From Ailanthus altissimus (lineage: Eukaryota > Streptophyta > Magnoliopsida > Sapindales > Simaroubaceae), in NCBI GenBank assembly GCA_946807835.1, contig OX327693.1, forward strand, positions 5,349,501 through 5,413,500: a stretch of DNA of 64,000 bases. The letters run 5' to 3'. A program made the translations under genes and the position numbers. Each line of letters begins with the position of its first letter. Positions within the stretch are counted from its first letter, which is position 1. The notes under the pieces were generated by a model. That model did not search any database and was not told the origin of the DNA. It saw nothing but the letters and a program-made list of their open reading frames with translations. Of this stretch, positions 47,147 to 57,935 are shown one piece after another.

Positions 47147-47350
47147 AGTAATCTCTAGATGTTCAATAAATATTATGTATTTACTAAGGTGTATCAAGAA
47201 AAATATCACAATATCTCATAAGGATACTATACTGAGATAACAATCTGCCAGTCTTCAGCTTTATTCATAAATATTGCTCTTGGTTAGCTTCTAAAAACAC
47301 AATTATGAAAAAAAAAATGACAAGTAAGTTCACAAACATCATTAATTGAA

Positions 47351-47532
47351 ATGGTACCAGAGAATTTGCAGCCATTAAAGCCATCTCTGGATAAAGGCTC
47401 GAAAGCTCTAAAATGGGAAGTATTTAAGTAGATGGTTGGGGCATGGGACGAAGCTGACTTCACTAGAAGTGATCTTGTGGATCATATCAATACCACAAAA
47501 GATACTACTGTCTACTTGTGGCATACAACAAG
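47351..47532 (+). pseudogene. Possible host exon fragment, unrecognised
   Basis: A frame from ATG 47,351 reads MVPENLQPLKPSLDKGSKAL, meets a TAG at 47,429, then continues in frame as MVGAWDEADFTRSDLVDHIN and TTVYLWHTT, and ends exactly at a donor-like AG|GTTAGT. Composition and the donor suggest an old exon. I do not recognise a family. Confidence 0.25.
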
Positions 47533-48799
47533 GTTAGTCTCATTCAGAAAATTTTAACAGTAATTTTTATCAGTTAAATGCAGGATTTTTTTATTCAGTG
47601 AATTTCTTTTTTCTTCCTGAAGTTGATGTGGGGGTGGATTGAAGAACATGAGAAAGTTGCGTCTTCACATCTCTAAGACAAGCTCTGTTTGCTGTCATAG
47701 AAGAAAATGTTTATTATTCTAGATCTTCTAATTAATGCTCCAAATTTTCTATCTACATGGTTTTTTTGAATGATTTTTCTAAACTGGCCACTTGTACATT
47801 AATAATCCTTTCAGGACAAGAAGTTAGAATACTTCTTTAAAATATGCAATATTTTTTGCTTCTTTTATAATAGGGTACTCTGTGGTTCCTATGCTCTGAC
47901 TGTGGTGTTTTCTTATGTATGCAAACTATCTAAATCAATTCACTGTTAACGCTTATTACTACACATGCCAAGTCTTCTTGAAGTGGCCATGCATATTTCA
48001 ACCACTCAAAGTAAAATTTCATTAACAATTAAATGCTAAACTGTTCAATTCATGATACTCTTTCCTTTTGATACTAAACAAAGATTATACCATTTCTATT
48101 AAAACTGAAAGTCAAAATGATGAAGGGATTTAACGGAACTAACCAAGCACATTAATATAGTCAATTCAGAAAAGAAATCTATTAAAATATAAACTCGATT
48201 AATCACATAAATTGGCTATAAAAATATGTATAAATACTGAAATTTATTTATTTTTTAAAAATATAATAATCCACTCACAATTTAGATGGATTAATTTTAG
48301 TTTCTTTCAAATTCTTCTTCTTGTCAAGCGATTGCTTTCTTTCTATAATGTGAAAATAATGAAAAAAAAGGAGAGGTAAAATAAGAACTCACCAACCAAA
48401 CGCTAACACTGTAACAAACCTAATGTTATATATATATATATATATACATATTCTTAGTTATGAACATTTCTCACTACCTAAATGAAATCATGTCTCAAAT
48501 TTCTTTAAATCTACAATTGCTCTTATCACCAATAACCACTCTTAAACATATGTCTTCTTTGTTTTTTTCTCACACATATTTTCCTTTTGTTTCTTCACAC
48601 CCATCTCTTTTATTATTATTTATCTCCTGATTAATTTTTTTTTATAACAACGTATTCTCAAATATTACGCACTTTAGAATTATAAAGTTCATCTTATTCC
48701 TTTATCTTTAAACTCAAATAAAAATTTGGATAATTTTCTCCCAAATTTTGTATTATTTATTTTTAAAAAAATTACAGTTTCGTAAGAACGGGTTTATAT
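47533..48799. other. Intergenic to LTR-like, no gene seen
   Basis: The region holds no sustained frame. The right part, from about 48,420, should contain the 3' LTR of the reversed gypsy element, since its polypurine tract on the minus strand ends near 48,800. An AT run lies at 48,427-48,447. Confidence 0.45.
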
Positions 48800-51550
48800 T
48801 TCTCTCCCCTTTAATGAAATTTTGTTCTCAATTTTTTTTATATCTAATTAAAATAATTGAGGATATCAAACTCACGCAAAAGGCCTTCTTGCTCTTATAT
48901 AGTTTCTTATTTTGCATGTTTACGCTATTGAACCTTCACCAAAATATAGTTTTTTAATGTAGTACTTGCTCCTTACGATCAATTATCTTTACCATATCCT
49001 CTTCATAAATCAAATCTTCCTTCACTTGGACTTAATACTACTCTAAGATGCGACTTGGATCAAATACATACTTATGTAGCATAGAGACATGAAATACGTT
49101 ATGAATCCCCGATAGCTCTAGTGGTAATTATAGCCAATAAGCAACCGTTCTTACATACTCAATAATCTCATAGGGGCCTATGTGTAGTGGGCTTAACTTA
49201 CCTCGCTTCCTAAATCAAAGTATTCATTTTTATGGTCAAATTTTTTAGAACACCTTATCACCCACATTTAATTCAAGATATCTTCTTCGTTTATCTACAT
49301 AACTCTTTTGTCTATCTTGCACTGCTTTTAGTCTATTTCTAATCAACTGAATCTTTTCATTAAAGCCTTAAAAAATCTCAAGTTTCAATAATATCCTTTC
49401 TCCTATTACATCCCAACATATAGGTGTCCTACATCTCTTCCTATATAAAGCCTCATATAGTGTCATCTGAATACTAGATTGATAACCATTGTTGTAAGCA
49501 AACTCTATAAGTGGTAAGTATTTATCCCAACTACTTTTAAGCTTTATCACATCTACTTAGAGCATGTCTTCTATTTCTTGGATGGTACGCTCTGATTACA
49601 CATCAGTCTGAGGGTGGAAAGTTATGCTAAAGCTCAATCGTATACCCATAACCTTTTGCAAGTTAGACCAAAATCTAGAGGTGAATTTAGGATCTTTATC
49701 AAACACTATCACTACAAGTATACTATGAAGATGCACTATCTCATCCACATAGATCCTTGCTAGCTTATCCAACAAATAAGTCATTTTGATAGGTATAAAA
49801 TATGCAAATTTGGTGAGCCGATAACAAATTACCTAAATTTCATCGTGACTCATTTGAGAACGAGGAAGGCATACCACAAAATTTATGGTAATATGCTCCC
49901 ATTTCTATTTTGGAATTCCCAATGGCTGAGTAAGTTATGCTTGTCTTTAATGCTTAGCCTTAGCTTATAGATAGATTAAACACTGAGTCACGTACTTTGC
50001 TATTTCTTTTGTCACATGTAATGCTTTCTTAAAGTATGCTACATATTTGTACTACTTGGATGCGAGTATATATCAAATAATGGGCTTATTTTAAAATCCC
50101 CTTCTTAAGATTTTCAACATTAGGCATACAAAACCTATTGCCCATGGTTAAGTTCCATTATCTCTTACTAAAAAAATTAGCTTATGAACCAGTCTTCACC
50201 TTCTTATTCAATTTAGCTAAGTAAGGATCCTGACTTTGCATTTCACATACTCAATCAACTAAAGTCAATCTAACTCAAAAGCTTGCTAATAATACAATTG
50301 AATTATTAACTGATAGCTCAACTCCTATGGACCTCAACTTAATCAACAAAGGAAGATAGCCTTAAACAAGCCAAAAAAAACTTAAAGACTTCCTACTAAG
50401 GGCATCTGTTATTACATTTGCTTTTCTTGAATGGTATCATTTTTTTGAAGACTTCCTACTAAGGGCATCTGTTATTACATTTGCTTTTCTCAAATGGTAT
50501 CAATTGTGCAGTCATAATCCTTGACCAACGCTATCATCTCGTTTGTCTTAGATTCAATTCCTTTTAAGTGAACAAGTCCTTCAGACTTTTATAATCAGTG
50601 TAAATCTAGTATGTGACTTCATACAATTAATGTCTCCAAGTTTTTAGTGCTAAAACAACTGCTGCAAGAAAGTCATGAATAACATAGTTTAGCTCATGCT
50701 TCTTAAGTTGTCAAGAAACATAAGTTGTTACTTTTTCATGTTGTAACAATACACAACCTAAACCCTATTTGGATGCGTCACTATACACAATAAACCCTTC
50801 ACCACTAAATGGAAGTGTAAATATTGGGTTGATGTCAACCGTGCTTTAAGTTCTTTAAAACTCTTTTCGCAATCATCTGACCATTCAAATTTAACATTCT
50901 TACGAATTAGGTGTGTTAATAGGACTGTTATTTTAGAAAACTCATTCACAAACCTTTGATAATAACCAACCAATCCTAAAAAGCTCCAAACCTCTCTAGC
51001 ATTATTAGGTTATTCCTAATTTACAATTGCTTCTATCTTTTAAGGGCCCACAAGAATTCCTTTAGCTGATATTACGTGCCCAAAAATACAATCTTAAAGC
51101 CAAAATTGGCTCTCGCTTAGCATAACATAAAGTTGTTTATCTCTTAAAGTCTGTAAAATAATTCACAAATGCTCCTCATGTTCCTCTTTACTTTGGGAAT
51201 ATACTAGTATGTCATTAATAAATATAATGACAAACTTGTCTAAATAAGGTTGGAACACTTTATTGATTAAATCCATAAAGACTGCTAGAGCATTTGTTAA
51301 CCCAAAAGGCATCCCCAAAAACTCAAAGTGCCAATATTGAGTTCTAAAAGCAGTCTTTGGAACATCCATCTCTTTGATTTTAACTGATGATAACCCGAGT
51401 GTAAATTTATCTTGGAAAACCCCGTAGCACATTGTAATTGATCAAACAAGTCATCAATACGTTTAAGTGGATAATTATTACGTACTGTGACTTTATTCAA
51501 TTATCAATAATCAATATATAACCTTAAGGTTCCATCTTTCTTTTTTACAA
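48800..51550 (-). mobile_element. Ty3/gypsy element 2 (chromovirus-like) pol remnant, reversed
   Basis: Going down the minus strand: RT at about 51,500-51,165 ([15 protein letters not shown], then [20 protein letters not shown], with the active site as FINDILVYS, Asp changed to Asn); the RT-RNase H connection at 50,973-50,758 (GYYQRFVNEFSK, FEWSDDCEKSFKELK); integrase at about 49,785-49,370 (IVFDKDPKFTSRFWSNLQK, FHPQTD, WDKYLPLIEFAYNN); then a C-terminal EEDMVKIIDRKEQVL and chromodomain-like tail near 48,960-48,850. A polypurine tract (aaaggggagagaa) follows at about 48,800. Multiple stops and frameshifts; gag is missing. A ~60-bp segment near 50,385-50,505 is directly duplicated ('gacttcctactaagggcatc'). 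Confidence 0.8.
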
Positions 51551-51673
51551 ATAGGACAAATGCACCTCAATGAGATACACTTTGTCTAATGTAAGTATAA
51601 TGAGGGCTGCATCAAATGATAGATAATTTTCTCCCAAATTCATTTTATCTATAAAGGAGACAAAGTGTTGTTA

Positions 51674-51795
51674 TTATAGGAGATTTGATTCACAAAAGAT
51701 GGATATTATGCCTTTTCTTCGTGAAGGCTTTGATAACTTGAAATATATTAGAATGGTTGCTAGTAGACTTAATTCTCTCTCATTGTTAAGAAACT
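51674..51795 (-). pseudogene. Fragment of a further NPF transporter exon 3
   Basis: The minus strand reads NNERELSLLATILIYFKLSK and PSRRKGIISIFCESNLL, parallel to SRELNFVDDPFAVFRVVKAS and LKKRHVPYPSSPHQFY in the NPF exon at 55,441-55,946. The DNA also aligns (plus strand 'atgccttttcttc' at both). It is a short remnant abutting the reversed gypsy element, evidence for at least one more NPF copy in the cluster. Confidence 0.6.
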
Positions 51796-51879
51796 TTCTA
51801 CAAGTAATTGACATTGTAAAATTTAAAAAGATTAAAAAAAACAAAAAGTAAGTATCAAACACAAGACCTAAAAAATACA

Positions 51880-52426
51880 TAGTAATAAAAACACACGCTC
51901 TTATTTGTGAATAAACCCTAAAGGGAGAAACAAAGGTCTATATATTGCTTCTTGGCATTTTCTAAGTCTTGATCAAGTAGGAATTCCAAATGAAGCAGGG
52001 TTTCTACAATAGAGCTTAAACCCTATGTGGCCGTGCCTCGGTGCAAGCTGATCCAAATGTTGGATCTGTGGCGCCACCTTCTTGGCACCGGTGAGTTATT
52101 GTTTCATACTGGCTAGAAAATAGTTAAACATAAATTTGTAAATAAGATGGTTTATCCACATATTAAACTAGTCTTTTGAGTTTGACACTTAATTTTAAAA
52201 TTCTCTCTTATAAGCCCAAAGCCTCAATAATACAAACAAATAAAAAAAAAAGTAAAGAGAAAACTAATTGAGAGTACAATTGATTTATGACAGCAATACG
52301 AACAAATAAAGAAATGAAAAAGGCGAAAATGTTTGAGAGTATATAATAGATTTAAGAGACAAAAAAGCTAATATTGTTTACCACACCAATAAGCCAACCC
52401 CTTCCTAACCTTTTATTGTTGCTTTT
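51880..52426. other. Intergenic, LTR-like debris
   Basis: Contains 'ggcgccaccttcttggcacc' (52,070-52,089), resembling the GC-rich motifs of the LTRs in this window, then AT-rich text up to the Mutator-like element. No gene seen. Confidence 0.35.
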
Positions 52427-52435
52427 AGGAACTTA

Positions 52436-53837
52436 CAAATTTTTTTAGAAATGACCCTACATAAATATTAATTTTTTTATTAGGGTTAAAGTTTTTAATC
52501 TTTTGTGACAAAAAACCTAATAGTGTTTCATTTTGCCCCTTATACAAAAATTTAAAATTTTCTCTCCTAAAACCAAAAAATTTAATGAAAATGTTTAGAT
52601 TTAGAACTAAAATGGTAAAACAATGGCAAAAAGTGATTATAAATTACCAAAAATGGTGAAAAAGGGTGAAAAACGTGTTGTGCAACTGCATAACAATGCA
52701 ATTTAATTTTTTTATTTTATATTTAATCAATTTTATTATTAATTAATTTTATAATATTTTTTCTAAAAAATAAAAAAGTGACACTTTTTGAAATTTAAAT
52801 AATTAATTAAAAAAATTTAAAATAAAAATCAAATTAAATGAAATAATAATAAAATAAAAAATGATTTATATTTAAAAAACTAAAATTTAAATAAAAAATA
52901 TAATTAAATAATTAAAATTTTAATTAAATTAAAATAAATTAATCATTTAAAAACTTTAAATATATATATATATAATTAACTAATTAATTAATTTTATTTT
53001 GTTTGCTTTTTGGAAACAACATTATATCATTTTGATGTTATGATTATTATATATTTTTTAAACTTATAAAATAAGGAAAAAAATTTGCACAAAATTAATT
53101 CCTTAAAAGAAAAATATTACACTTACTTAAAATTAATTAATTAGTTAATTTTTATCTTTTATTTAAATTTTAGTTTTATGAATAATTAATATTTTTTTAT
53201 AATTTAAATAAAATTTATTATTTTTAATTTTAATTTTATTCAAAATTTTAGTTTTTGAAAATTTATTTTTTTTAAAATTTTAAAACTCAAAATTTTAGTT
53301 ATTTAAATTATCAATAACATTAATATTATTTCATTTATTATTTTCTATTTAATTTTATTTTTTATTTTTAAATTGTATTTTATTAGTTTTTTAAATTTTA
53401 ATATGTGTGACATTTTTTTTGTTTTGTAGAAACAAATTTATGAAATTAAATAATAAATTAATAATAAAACTTAATAAATGTAAAACAAAAAATTAAATTG
53501 CCTTGTTGCACAGTGCGGCGCTCTGCACAGCGCATGGTGTGCCACGGCCCACGGGCATAATGCAAATTTCTGTATTTTTCAGTTTTTTTTTTTTTATTGT
53601 TTTTCATCATTTTCAGCAATTTACAACCATTTTTTATATTATTGTTTCGTTATTTTAACTTTAAATCTAAATATTTTCACTAAATTTTTTGGTTTTTTAT
53701 GAAAGAAAATTTTAAATTTTTGTAAGAGGGGCAAAAATAAGAAAATAATTATATTTTTTGTCACAAAAAATTAAAAATTTTGACCCTAATAAAAAATAAT
53801 ATTAACATTTAATTGTGGTCATTTCCGAAAATTTCCC
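52436..53837. mobile_element. Mutator-like element with ~240-bp inverted repeats, 1,402 bp
   Basis: The left 52,436-52,680 and the complement of 53,590-53,837 align over their length (for example 'gaaatgacc', 'ttttttattagggt', 'ttttgtgacaaaaaa', 'acaaaaatttaaaattttct'). Flanking 9-bp sequences aggaactta (52,427-52,435) and agaaactta (53,838-53,846) match at 8 of 9. The interior is extremely AT-rich except for a GC block with 'cagtgcggcgctctgcac' at about 53,511-53,565. No transposase frame. Its end resembles the ends of the elements at 28,250 and 34,223. Confidence 0.8.
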
Positions 53838-53846
53838 AGAAACTTA

Positions 53847-54489
53847 TCAGGAGGTCAAAGTTTCGGGAGCTCACTTCAAGTCCATTGTTGCCTATCAACA
53901 TATCTACAGACAAAATAGGTTACATTATTCTATTTTTCACCCCTTTACTTTGTCTCACTATTGCAAGTCTCAGAAACCTTTTAGTCGCCAACATAAAACC
54001 TGGAGTTAGAAATCTTTTACATCGGGCTCTAAGAGATAAGATAGGTTTTATGAAACATCACTGGCATGTTTTGTTGGACTTATTCCATCTAGAACCAGTC
54101 CAGTTTCTTCATTATGCTTCTCTGTTTCCATGGCTAAATACTCTCGGGCTTAAGTCAGGACTTTCGCCACAGTTATAAAATATCAACAGTAGGTAAATGT
54201 GTGGAGTATAAAGAATTTAGGAATTACAGAAGAAAAGACATGTTGATTTTGAAAATATCAAAGCAAATACCAAATCAAAGTACTATTCTTCATTATTCCT
54301 AAGAGATATTCATGAGCACTCACTCACAGACAGAAGTTTAAACAAACTCTGCTCCAAAACCTTATAGGGGTTTCTAATATATAAGATAAACAACGTACTA
54401 CCAATATTAAACTACTCACAGCGAGACCTAATCGACTACAAACTGAATCCGAAGGCAGAATAACGAAATTTTGTTTCTCCTTTTGACTT
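53847..54489. other. 3' flank of the NPF gene, no gene called
   Basis: A 121-codon plus-strand frame (53,813-54,178) begins inside the Mutator-like element and resembles nothing I recognise. The stretch probably contains the 3' untranslated region of the NPF gene on the minus strand. Confidence 0.4.
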
Positions 54490-55946
54490 TCAAACTGACC
54501 TGGACATGGTCAACCTGGCATTGCCCCTCGTGGTACTCTCCCTTTCATTGGGTGAGTAGGCGGCTGAAGAACTTGTAGATCGCAAATACATCTCCTTGTT
54601 TGTTGCTTGTGATCTCTCATTTCCTCTCGATCTCTCACCCTTTATATAGAGAAATGACACGCACAGGTTATAGCACACATTCACAGAACTAACAACAGTT
54701 AACCTCATGAAGTATTTGTCCAAGCGGCTGTCGTCCAATGTTCTACCAAAAAGGTTTTTGTTTGCATAAACAAATGAGATGTTGAGGAAGCTTCCAATTT
54801 TGATGACAAACTGATTGATTGCTGATACATTCTCCTCCGTCCAATCCGGAAAATAATGCGTCAATAGTTCATCCAATCCCTTCGCAGCAAGGCCTTCCAT
54901 AAGACCTAACATACAGAACTGCGGGACAAGCCAGAAGATGCTCATTTGCACAGGGCTGGGTTTCAATCTGTGCACCTCAACTTTCCATGCGACGGCACAG
55001 CAAAATGTGGATATAACCATTCCCATAAAAATTCTTACTAACTGGAGTTGTCTCTGCTTAGTATTCCCAGAACATCTTGAAATTAAAAGGTTCAATAAAA
55101 AGGAGACTGTTTCCTTCAATATGGGCTTAAATATAAGCATAAGAGTAATGAAATTTTCATGACGCATATCGGTTCCCTGCTCAGGAAAAAAGGTGTCGCC
55201 TGCTGACAGTGCCAATCCAAACACAAGAAAGCTAGTCCACATCGGTAACATTTTAAAAAGAAGTTTTGACTCCCTCACCTGTTTCACAGTGCATGGTTTG
55301 CTACCAGTTTCTGGACTAGGATTACTGGATGATTCTATAATGGCTGCTTTGTCTAGACGTCTGCGATTCAGAAAATTTAGGTGTAATAAAAATAAAACAG
55401 GAAATGGAAAAAATGAGAAAATAAGAGGAGAGTAATGTACCTAAGGCATTTGATTCGAGGCGACAAATATAATTGGTTTTCATCATTACAGTAGAACTGA
55501 TGCGGAGAAGAAGGGTACGGGACATGCCTTTTCTTCAGAGAGGCTTTGACAACACGAAATACGGCAAAAGGATCGTCAACAAAATTCAATTCTCTACTAT
55601 GATAAGAACGAATACCCAACAAGAACAAGGTGAGACTGCTGCTCACAACCACCCCTGTCCACTTGAAAGTATCTGCCCACAACGATAAATTAGAAACTAG
55701 GATTGCGACACCTACACTACAACTCGCGGCAAGAGTCCACCACACCCGTCTTTGAGCCATTACTTGATTCTGATCTCGATTTTCTCTCTCTCCATGTTTT
55801 TTGATTTGATCGGAAAGAAATGCTCCTAAAAGAGGCTCCAATCCAGCTTCACCCACTGCTAACAGGATCATTCCAATTATGTTGAACAAATCTATTCGGG
55901 ATTCTCGAAAATAACCCGACGCTGTAAAGAACAATAGCACCAATGC
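54490..55946 (-). CDS. NRT1/PTR family (NPF) transporter, exons 3-4 only
   Basis: Exon 3 is 55,441-55,946: acceptor ATGCAG|GCA, donor TTAG|GTACAT. The last exon is 54,490-55,360: acceptor CGCAG|ACG, stop TGA at 54,490. The junction is phase 2 and joins ...RIKCL to RRLDKAAIIESSSNP. Recognisable NPF parts: LLAVGEAGLEPLLGAFLSDQ, RRVWWTLAASCSVGVAILVS, the long hydrophilic loop, KQVRESKLLFKMLPMWTSFL, SIFWLVPQFCMLGLMEGLAA, and the C-terminal helices (SSVNVCYNLCVSFLYI) with a serine/arginine tail. This covers roughly the C-terminal three quarters of an NPF protein, with no stop or frameshift. Exons 1-2 are not found just upstream; the intron enters transposon sequence at about 56,325. It is either a gene with a very long intron extending past the window or a truncated copy. 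Confidence 0.85.
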
Positions 55947-56324
55947 CTGCATCAATTATTGTTGATTCGGTGACTTAAATTACATTTTACACTAATTGGA
56001 TAGCAGATACATAAGCTAGAGTTCGGAAGAAATTAGAATTTACTATCGTTTTAATATTGTTAAGGTTAACGTGCTAGAGAGTCAGTGCAGAAACTCCCGC
56101 ATTACTTGCTAAGCTACTTAGTTGTGTCAAGTAAACCTTTCTTCTGTCGAGCCAATTGTGTTTAGACCCTCGTAGTGCTATTATTGGATGTATTGAGACT
56201 ATATAATGTGGTCTTTGTGATGAAAAATCCTAAAAATTTGAAGAGAAAATTCAGTTTATGTTGCCCAGAAAACTCTGCCCTTTTGCTTCAGTTTTCCCTC
56301 CTTTTTTTTTCCCTTTGTTTTTAG
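55947..56324. other. NPF intron 2 remnant next to exon 3
   Basis: Sequence between the exon 3 acceptor and the start of the copia remnant. Pyrimidine-rich text near 56,290-56,320. No gene seen. Confidence 0.5.
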
Positions 56325-57935
56325 CTACTGTACTGCTGTTAATACTTTCTGTACTTGTTCTACTAACTTAAGGATGTTTGTACGAGTTATTTGCGATAAT
56401 AGAAGTCCACAAGATGAAATTACAGTCAACATATTCTGATACTTCGAAAAAGTGAACTTTATGCATATTGCATAATACGAGATGGCTAGAACAAGTTCTT
56501 CAAGCTCAACTGTCAGCAGTCTTATGTACCAGTATTTGATGGACAGCAATATAATTTTTTTATGTGAAGGAAACCATCTTTATTTCACTTGACCTTTGGG
56601 ACTTGGTATAAGATGGGATCTCAAAAGAAGGTGAATCTACTTCAACTTTGATGGAAACTAAATAAAAGAAACTAAAAGAGAACCTTATCGGTAAGATATC
56701 TTTGACAGCATCTTTTCAAGAATCACGGGAGCAACAAAAATAAAGGAAGCTTGGTATATGCTACGTGAAGAGTTCCAGAAAGTTTAAATATGAGAACTTC
56801 TAAGCTTCAAGACCTAAGAGAAAGATTTTAAAATTTTGAAAATAATAGAGAATATGAGTCTGCAAGAATTTTTGGAGAGGTTGAATTGATAAATCAAATA
56901 AAAGTATATGGTGAGAAAATAGGTGAAATTGTTGAGAAAGTATTGATGACTTTGTTCGATAAATTTGTTTCAATTGGACGGGCGATTGAAGAAATAATCG
57001 ATTTGGCTACTTTGACTCTTCAAGTATTGATGGATTCGCTAAAATCATTTGAGTGAAAGTTCTTAAGGTGATCTGATAAATCAATTGACAACTCCTTTCA
57101 ATCTAAGCTCAATGTTCGACCCAAAAATTCAAAAAAGAAGAATTCATACAATGAGCAAAGTAGAGATTCACTTAGAAGTGGAAAACCAAGGTAGAGGAAA
57201 AGAAAGAGAATGGAATTCAAGAGGAAGAGATAAAAAAAAAAAACAATAATAAAAGTTATGATGATCATGGAGACCCTCAACGGTGTAGTATTTGTAAAAG
57301 TACTCAAGCTGAAAATGAGTGTTGGTTTAAAGGAAAGCCACAATACCACAATTGTAAGAAGTTTGGCATTTACAAATAGATTGTAAGATTCAAGAACACC
57401 TAATAAGCAAATTGTGCATAAGAGAAAAATGAAAAAAAACAAATTATTTTTGTGCGTGTCGAAGTGCATTAAAGTAGCAAAATGATGTGTGGTTCCTTCT
57501 AGTGGTCGTACAAATCACATGCCTGCTAAAGGAAGGATTTCAGACTCCTCAATTAGTTCACAAGTGAAGTTGGGGAATGGTGTAATTGTGCAAGTTAAAG
57601 GCAAATGCACCATTGGTGTACAAGCTAATACAGGAGTTAGATATGCACAATTGTTTAGTGTTTGACAGATCTTCGAAAATAGTTGTTTTTGTTGTTTCTT
57701 TTTTTCTAAGAAAAATTAAGTTTGAAGGCAAGGGCTATACCATTTTTAGTGAAAGCAAAGAAAGGCTTATTGTAGTTGAAATTAGCATAAGAAACTAAAA
57801 GCTTTTTGTTGAATTTTCATGTAATGGCCTCGTAACTATAATAAGTGAAATTGCACGTATGTGCTTGTGTTATGAATGTTATGTTTGTATAATAGTAGAA
57901 AATTGGATGTTTTTATTTTATTAAGGATTTCTTAT
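56325..57935 (+). mobile_element. Ty1/copia gag-protease remnant (right copy)
   Basis: Collinear with 7,397-9,068: same 5' breakpoint ('agctactg.a.tgctgtt'), the gag block, a CCHC-like knuckle region at about 57,275-57,385 and a protease-like stretch with GKCTIGVQANTGVR near 57,600. Stops and small indels are different from the left copy. Integrase and RT are absent here too. Confidence 0.75.

Noticed and set aside
53813..54178. 121-codon plus-strand ORF
   Set aside because: It starts inside the inverted repeat of a Mutator-like element, has no recognised similarity, and lies antisense to the probable NPF 3' flank.
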